A DNA stretch of 64,000 nt. It comes from Labia minor (lineage: Eukaryota; Arthropoda; Insecta; Dermaptera; Spongiphoridae). The notes below the pieces were generated by a model. That model was not told where the DNA came from, did not search any database, and saw only the letters and a list, made by a program, of their open reading frames with translations. The DNA lies in the NCBI GenBank assembly GCA_963082975.1, contig OY720346.1:42881296-42945295 (forward strand), read 5' to 3'. Within the stretch, counting starts at the first letter, position 1; each line of letters opens with the position of its first letter. Positions 57,601 to 64,000 of the stretch are shown in pieces. Both the position numbers and the translations under genes were made by a program.

Positions 57601-60600
57601 AATAAATAATGCCTCAAATAAAATTTCAAAAAAAAAAAATTAATATAATATTATAATTTCACAAAATTAAATTCTATATATCTTTAAAAAAAAATTTTTC
57701 AGTCAATTCAATAAATTTGATATTGAGATTTATATTAAAATTCAATATAATTTATTATAACTTCAGACGTTAATTAAGAATATCATAGATACTTATGTCT
57801 CCCTAAAATAATTATTCATAATTATTGAAATGTACGAAATGTAGAAGACATTCCAAAAAATCTCATAACTTTAACAGAATTATAATATATGAACATTAAA
57901 AATTCCAATAATAAATTCTTTGTCTTTTAAATTTATTTATGTTTAATATTAGACCTCCCTAAAAAATGGTAATTAGTATTATATTAATATTGTAGTTATA
58001 ATTTTTATTATACTTTTAAACATTAGCTAACATCTCAAAAAAGCATAACGATAATATCTAATATGAATCATTAACATAAAGACATTTAATTATATTATAT
58101 AATAACAATATCATTTTATTATTATGAATAAGTAACTTTTGAACAACTAAAATGGTAGGGAAAGATAGTTTAATTTATTTAAAAATATTTAATTTAGTTT
58201 AAAATGAATATATATTCAGAGTGGAGCAGAAAAGATTAATGTTTTGCTTTTATTGAATAACTTCCGAATCTGTTTTAATTATAGAACAAAAAGTTTTAAA
58301 TTGAATAATAGTATTTTTTTCTGTTGTTTTTAATTAAGACTGAAAATCCTTCATAAAGCTCTGCACGACTTCTTAAATTTTAATTTGATTCCATCTGGAT
58401 GTGATTTAATTTAAACACTGTTAATTGTGGTTTGATCATTAGAGAACACATGTGATCTAAATCAAGATAACTCTACACCACACCAAAATTATGTGTTTGC
58501 TTACGACAAAAAAAGATCGTCATCATACTATAATTATTGTTCAAACTAATTAAGAATCAAAGATACATTGTAATTATTAATATTTATGTAAGTTCTATAA
58601 TTAAAAAAAGCTGAAGTTTTTCCGGAAGAAATTTCAATTTTTTTCTGCTTGCCCCCCCCCCTCCCCTCCCAGTTATAAAATAAAGAAATAAAATATTTTT
58701 ATCCATTTTAAATATTAAAAATAATTTAATAAATAGAATAAAAAAGAGAAATGTTATATTTATATAAATATAATATGTATTTATTTTTTATTTTGTTTTG
58801 TCTTAATTTACCTTTCCTCACATAATGTTTCTTCATGTTTTTCAAGTGAATTCCTAGGGAATTCTTTACCACAATATTGACATTCTGAGGGCAACTCACA
58901 GACAGCCTTTTCAACAGCCAAATTTCTTGAAGCTGATGTTTTACTGATTTCAATTCTACAGTTGGGACAAGTAGCAATCTCATCCCTTAATCTTGCATCT
59001 GCCAATAGATGTGTAAAGCACCCAGCGCACATCAAGTGCCCATTAGTGCACTGCAAATTTTAAAAATTTTACAAATATATATATTTTGTAATTCTTTTTA
59101 CATTTATATATAATATACAAATAAATAAATAATAAAATATATACATATATACATATATATATTTATATATATATGTATATATATATTCAGATAAAATTTT
59201 TGTGTACTTTAAAAAAATTAGTAAAAAAAAAACAAAAATAAAAATAAAAAAAATAATATATATATTATCATTTATAAATAATAATTTAAATTTTTTTTCA
59301 CACAATATCACATTCAACATACAAAGAAACATACAAATAAAACAAAAGGGGTGGCATAGGGGGAGGGGCAGGTAACAAAAACCGCTAATTTAAAAGAAAA
59401 AATATATATTTTAATAAATTCTTCTTTTTCATATTTACATTGATTTTTCTATTTTTTTTTTTTTTGTTTTTGTTTTCAATATATCTTTTATTTTTTATTA
59501 ATTTTTTCTATTTATATATATAAAAACATATTTTTGTATCTTAAAAATTTCTCTATTTTTTCTAATCTACATTTTAATATCTTATTATTATATAAATAAA
59601 TATATATATAAATAAATATGAAATTGTGTTTAGGTTTATAACTAATATAATATAGTAATTATATTATTATTATAATTATTATTTTAATTAATAATATATT
59701 TTATGCCATATATAAATTATAAATAAAAAAATTTTTGAGTTTTTTTTTTATTTTCATATTCAAATTCATTTGTTTCTTTTTAATATAGGTATATATTTAC
59801 AGATAAAAAAATTCTACATTTGTTTTGTTTTTGATTTTTGTTGTTTGTGCTTTTTTCATATCATATAAATTATAATTATACATAAAGATAATAGTTAACA
59901 ATATTTGTGATTTAGAATTTATTTATTTATTAAAAATATATAGATATTATTCAAAAACATTTATATATATATATGTATTGTATAGCACTATGTAATAAAT
60001 ATATACAGGTCTTATAATTTATTAATTATTATCATTTATTATTAATATTCTTCGTATAAATCTTTTTATAGAGATAAAAATTAAATAACATTTTTTAAAT
60101 TAAAATAATAATATTTAACAATTTATTTATATTTATAATATATATATATATATATGAAAAACCTAAATTAAAAATTACATTTTTTTACTATTTTTTCCAT
60201 TTTAATTAGAAAGAATTTATGGATAAATATCATTTTTTTGAAATATTATATATAAATAGATAACATGTTTACAGTTTTGAATGATGATTTGGATGCTAAA
60301 CTAAATAAAATCAATAAATGACAGATTTAAAAAACAAGTGAGAGTATATTATTAGATTATATTATATTTTTCTTTTTTATTAATCGAAAAATATATTTAA
60401 TTTTTAATTATATTTTTAATTTTTATTTATTTTTTTTTTTAATATATATATTTTTTTGAAATGACAATCAGCTGATGACTGTGAAATGAGGCAGACTTAC
60501 CTGATAAACAGCAGATCTAGGTAGATCCAAACAAACTGCGCAACATAGAATACCTCCAAGCCTTTGTTCCAATTTCTCCGCTTTACTTTCATTGGATTTC

Positions 60601-60746
60601 GATAATTTACGTTTTTTCGTTTCGGGCTCTGCAAATAAATTAGTATCTGTTTTCTCTGAATTGTTATCTAATTCAGGTGAGGCAGGTGATGTTTCCGTTT
60701 GTGCCCGTTCTGAATTAGATGAGCCAGCCGTGGCAGTGTCAGCCAT
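54608..60746 (-). CDS. ZFTRAF1: ZFTRAF1/CYHR1-type RING and TRAF-type zinc-finger protein
   Basis: Five firm exons on the minus strand: 60,746-60,501; 59,050-58,812; 57,367-57,156; 57,054-56,894; 56,605-56,403. All junctions are GT..AG and in phase. A sixth, 54,638-54,608 ([10 protein letters not shown] then stop), fits phase and expected length (about 363 residues in total) but is tentative. The N-terminus is disordered with a KKRKLSK basic patch (residues 44-50). A RING-like module follows ([31 protein letters not shown]), then TRAF-type fingers ([25 protein letters not shown]). The conserved C-terminal domain includes [17 protein letters not shown] and [10 protein letters not shown] and [15 protein letters not shown]. 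This domain set is diagnostic. The mammalian protein binds galectin-3; biochemical activity is poorly known. Confidence 0.92.
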
Positions 60747-61696
60747 TTTTATTTATTTATTATATCCTACTAAATTTTTTTTTATTTATATTTAGCAAAA
60801 TGTAAATGAATTAGGTTAAAAAAAAAATTCAATGATTATATAGATATTAATGTGATTGTGAGTATTGAATGATTAAAAAAAAAGAGATCTGTTTAGTTTA
60901 GTGGATAAATAGAACACAGGGGAGCGTTGTCAAGGATATCCAAATGTGTAGATAGCAATAGGATGGACTGAAGTGAACTGAGCTCCACAGAACAGCTGGC
61001 AACGGTGGCCCCTCAGCTGAGCGACTGCGCGACTCCTCCTACCATCCCCCACCCTAACCAATGTCCCTTTGGTCCCTTTATTCCACTCCCATGCAGACAC
61101 TCCTTCACTTTATCCATCATTCTACTACAAAAGTCTCAAATTGATTACTTAATAATAAAAAAAATTATAAAATAAATAAATTGCCATTATTTACATTGGG
61201 AATCCTATTTGTTAAGTTTTTGAAAATAAAAGAAAAATAAATATATCTACCTATCATATGAAATATAAATATTTCCAAAACAATCCCATAAGAATTCAAT
61301 GAATGAAATAAATTCATTTATAATAAAATATATATTACATCTTTTTCAATTTTGTTCCTTTATTTATGTAAAATTGTTCTAATAGTTTGAAATCTTAATT
61401 TATCTTTATTTAATATCCAAATTCATTAAATTCAAAAATATTTCTTTAACAATTAGTTTTTATTTTTAAATTAAATTATAATATAAAGAGAAAAACATTT
61501 TTTTATATAAAATCATATTTAATAATTTATTTGATTATTTTTTTTTTATTTTAATATAATTTATAGAATTTAATCATGTAAGCTGTGAAATTTTTATTTT
61601 TCTTTAAATTAATTATAATTATTATAGCAGGGTAATTTTTTATGATTATAATTTGTAAATTTGGAAGTTAAATTATTAATAACAATAAAAAAAAGA
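60747..61696. promoter_or_regulatory. Divergent promoter region with GC-rich island
   Basis: Between the divergent starts of the zinc-finger gene (minus) and the adenylyl cyclase gene (plus). The stretch 60,910-61,090 is the strongest G+C island in the right half of the window, with CAGCTGG..CAGCTGAGCGACTGCGCGAC and C-rich text. It is a good candidate for a shared promoter or for transcription start sites. No specific core element was identified. Confidence 0.5.
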
Positions 61697-63265
61697 ATGG
61701 ATATTGATCATGATAAAGTTACATCTAAACTTCATACAGAAATTTATGCTACACTTCTTCCAGATGAAATTTTAAGAAATACAATTCCTTCTTATCGAGT
61801 TAAATGTGCATTAATCGTTGGTGATATTTCTGGTATATATACTTATTAGTAATATTATCACATTTTATTAAATATAGGAAAATGAATTGATAAACGTCTA
61901 GTTTTAATACAATGCAATAATGAATATGAGAAAATTAGGGATGTGATAGAAATTCAATTTAGGAGGTAGCATAGAAGGATGATCATTACTATGGTCTCCA
62001 AAAACTTTCGAGTGCTTCATAGAAATAGAGACAGATAGATTATTATTAAGTTTTAAATTATTTTAAAATTTTTTGTTTTAAATATGAATTTTTAGGTTTT
62101 ACTGAACTAACAGAGAAATATAATCAAACAGGCCAAGGTGGACCATCAAGATTGACAGAGACATTAAATTCTTATATTGGTACAATGGTTGTGCAAATTT
62201 TAAATCATAAAGGAGATTTATTAAAATTTTCAGGTAAACAATTTATTCCGAGAAAGGTAGAAAATTGGCGGCCGAACGTCGTGATAATATAATATTTAAA
62301 ATGAACATGTTTTGTTTTAATTTCAATTTCTATATTCAAATATTTATATTAGTCACGACTTTATATTCATATTGATATAATTATTTGTTTAAACTTAATA
62401 TTTATCATTATTTAATTATTCCTTATTTATTCTTATTTTTTATTTAATTAAGGCGATGCTTTTCTTGCATGGTTTAAATGCTCCGTCAGTGATAATATGG
62501 AAGTAGTTACTAGCAGGGCACTCTCCACTGCAATTCGAATTCAACAGGATCATGGATATTATTCAACAGACGTTAATGTCAATTTACGTGGTCAGTTTTT
62601 ACTTTTTAAATCTCCATCATATTTCTAATAAAACTAAAAAAAAGAAAATTTAATATTAAACATTATGTGTTTTGGAAATAATATGCTTCCTTTTTAACTA
62701 TCTCGAAAATTTTCGATGAGAGATTTTGATGTTTTGAAGGCCCCTGAGTCATTTTCACTAAGGTTTAGAAAAATGTATAATTAATTGAATTTTATTTAAA
62801 TATAATATATGTGTGTTAATTAATTCAATTTAAATTTGCGAGATATTCGAGTGGAGACACTCCAGATTTTTTGAATTGGAATTTCATTTAAGACAAAAAA
62901 TAATAATAATTACATTTTTTAACAAACAAATTTATAAGTAAACTGTTTATTTTATTAATAATTACTTTTTTTTATTTGATTACTTATTTTAGTTATATCA
63001 TAAGTTGAAGAGTATGGAAAACTATATATATATATATTTTGTTTTTCTAGTGAAACTTTGTGTAGCATGTGGTGAGGCAGTTTGGGGAATCATTGGAGAC
63101 GAAAAATTCCGGAATTGGGTAGTCATTGGACCCCCGATAATGGATGTAAAAAGGGCTGCAAGTATGGTGGGCCCCGGAGAGATTGTTGTCTGCCCGAGTG
63201 CCTGGTTACACGCCAATCATGCAGAATATGAATTTGAAGAAATGGACGATCCAAAATATATTAGA
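61697..63265 (+). CDS. ADCY10: Soluble adenylyl cyclase (ADCY10-like), 5' part, continues past window
   Basis: Four exons: 61,697-61,832; 62,096-62,233; 62,453-62,590; 63,051-63,265, giving 209 residues with an open end at a GT donor. This covers the first class III cyclase domain (C1). VGDISGFTELTEKY carries the first metal-binding Asp (D43) and LLKFSGDAFLAWF the second (D93), with the Lys (K89) that binds bicarbonate in the human enzyme. WVVIGPPIMDVKRA aligns with the human IGQAVDDVRLA block; the human Arg there is Lys (K171) here. The C2 domain and the long ATPase/TPR-like C-terminal part are not in the window. The enzyme makes cAMP from ATP, stimulated by bicarbonate and calcium. The start at 61,697 is the only ATG that fits. 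Confidence 0.9.
62698..62865 (-). repeat. Repeat family A, deletion copy 5 in ADCY10-like intron 3
   Basis: Only both ends survive: 'cgaaaattttcgatgagagattttgatg..actaaggtt' on the left and 'taaatttgcgagatattcgagtggagacactccag' on the right, joined near 62,775. The 5' tip is followed by TTTTTTGA exactly as in copy 4. Confidence 0.8.
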
Positions 63266-64000
63266 GTAAAAAAAAAAAAAAATATTTTATTATATATTAA
63301 TTTTTTTCAATTTAAAAAGAATATATGAAATAATTCAAGGTAGGTGAGTGAGAGGGAAATAGGAAGGTATAGATAGCTAAATAGAAAAAGAAAATTATAT
63401 TTTGTGTTCATCCTGAATTTGTATGGAATGTGGTCATTTGGCCCCCTCTAGAAGGTCATTGACAGTTGTTGGTTGTAGATTATGTTTAGACGAATTATAA
63501 TCGAGCCCTCCGTCCCTCTATATCTCTCTCTCTCCCTCTCTTTCTCTCAATGGAAGCCACGTGAAAGTGGATGTATCAGCCTTGAACTAAACACGATGTC
63601 ATCGACCCAGCCAGCCACTGACACACATCCTCACTTCATATAAATCATATACCTATAGAATAATTATTTTAGCCAACTATATGCTTGTGTAGTTATTATT
63701 ATTATTATTATTATTATTATTCTTTTTTAATTCCTTCTTCATTACAACTTTTCTTCTTTTTTTTTTTTATTAAAATATTTTCATTCAAGAATTAACAACT
63801 TTTTTTAAAATATAAAAACAAGATAATATTGATATTTATTTCAATTTATAAATAATTAATATATATTCTTTAAAGAAATATAATGATTTTTTTTCTTTGT
63901 TGTTGTCATCACGATCATCATAATTAAACAAATCTTATTTATTTAAATAATTATTCCCAATTTCATTATTAAATCTTATACTTATTATTTTGAACCTATA
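63266..64000. other. Intron of the ADCY10-like gene with a regulatory-looking patch
   Basis: No further exon was found before the window end. The stretch 63,415-63,640 is balanced in composition, with GGTCATTTGGCCCCC, GGTCATTGACAG, a CACGTG E-box (about 63,559) and a CT-rich block, none of it coding. It might be an intronic enhancer. (ATT)n at 63,696-63,720. Confidence 0.4.

Noticed and set aside
1-64000. CRISPR array, bacterial operon or prophage organisation
   Set aside because: Spliced genes, eukaryotic transposons and absence of regularly spaced unique spacers or ribosome binding sites rule these out.

Overview
This is a very AT-rich metazoan nuclear segment: long (TA)n, poly(T) and (TAA)n tracts, genes split by short AT-rich introns with GT..AG borders, and many decayed transposons. 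The mobile elements (mariner-type, Penelope-like, non-autonomous Helitrons with CTAG ends, tRNA-type SINE, non-LTR fragments) together with the genes suggest an arthropod. A copepod-like genome would fit, but the species cannot be fixed from the sequence.

Positions 1-32,100 hold no host gene I can recognise. They are a layered graveyard of repeats: two long non-coding families (here A and B) in several copies, four mariner relics, Helitron ends, a SINE, a LINE reverse-transcriptase relic, two copies of a 119-bp MITE, and a Penelope-like element inserted into a mariner with a 12-bp target duplication. Three elements from unrelated families are inverted 'half/half' foldback copies.

Positions 32,134-49,158 (minus strand) hold a six-exon CDC34/UBE2R-type ubiquitin-conjugating enzyme of 244 residues. 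Its first intron contains three copies of a 62-nt hairpin at 42.8-43.9 kb that fold well only as minus-strand RNA, the sense strand of the host gene. This looks like an undescribed intronic microRNA-type cluster and is the most interesting signal here. Other introns carry a family B copy, a TIR transposon, a mariner MITE, a LINE tail and a Helitron relic.

Head-to-head with it is an eleven-exon WDR89-like WD-repeat gene (plus, 50,733-54,113, 398 residues). Tail-to-tail with that gene lies a ZFTRAF1/CYHR1-type RING plus TRAF zinc-finger gene (minus, 54,608-60,746; last exon tentative). A roughly 950-bp divergent promoter region containing the window's clearest GC-rich island separates it from the 5' part of a soluble adenylyl cyclase (ADCY10-like) gene (plus, from 61,697, running off the window). 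The four genes belong to ubiquitin transfer, WD-scaffold, zinc-finger and cAMP functions. They look like unrelated neighbours rather than one pathway.
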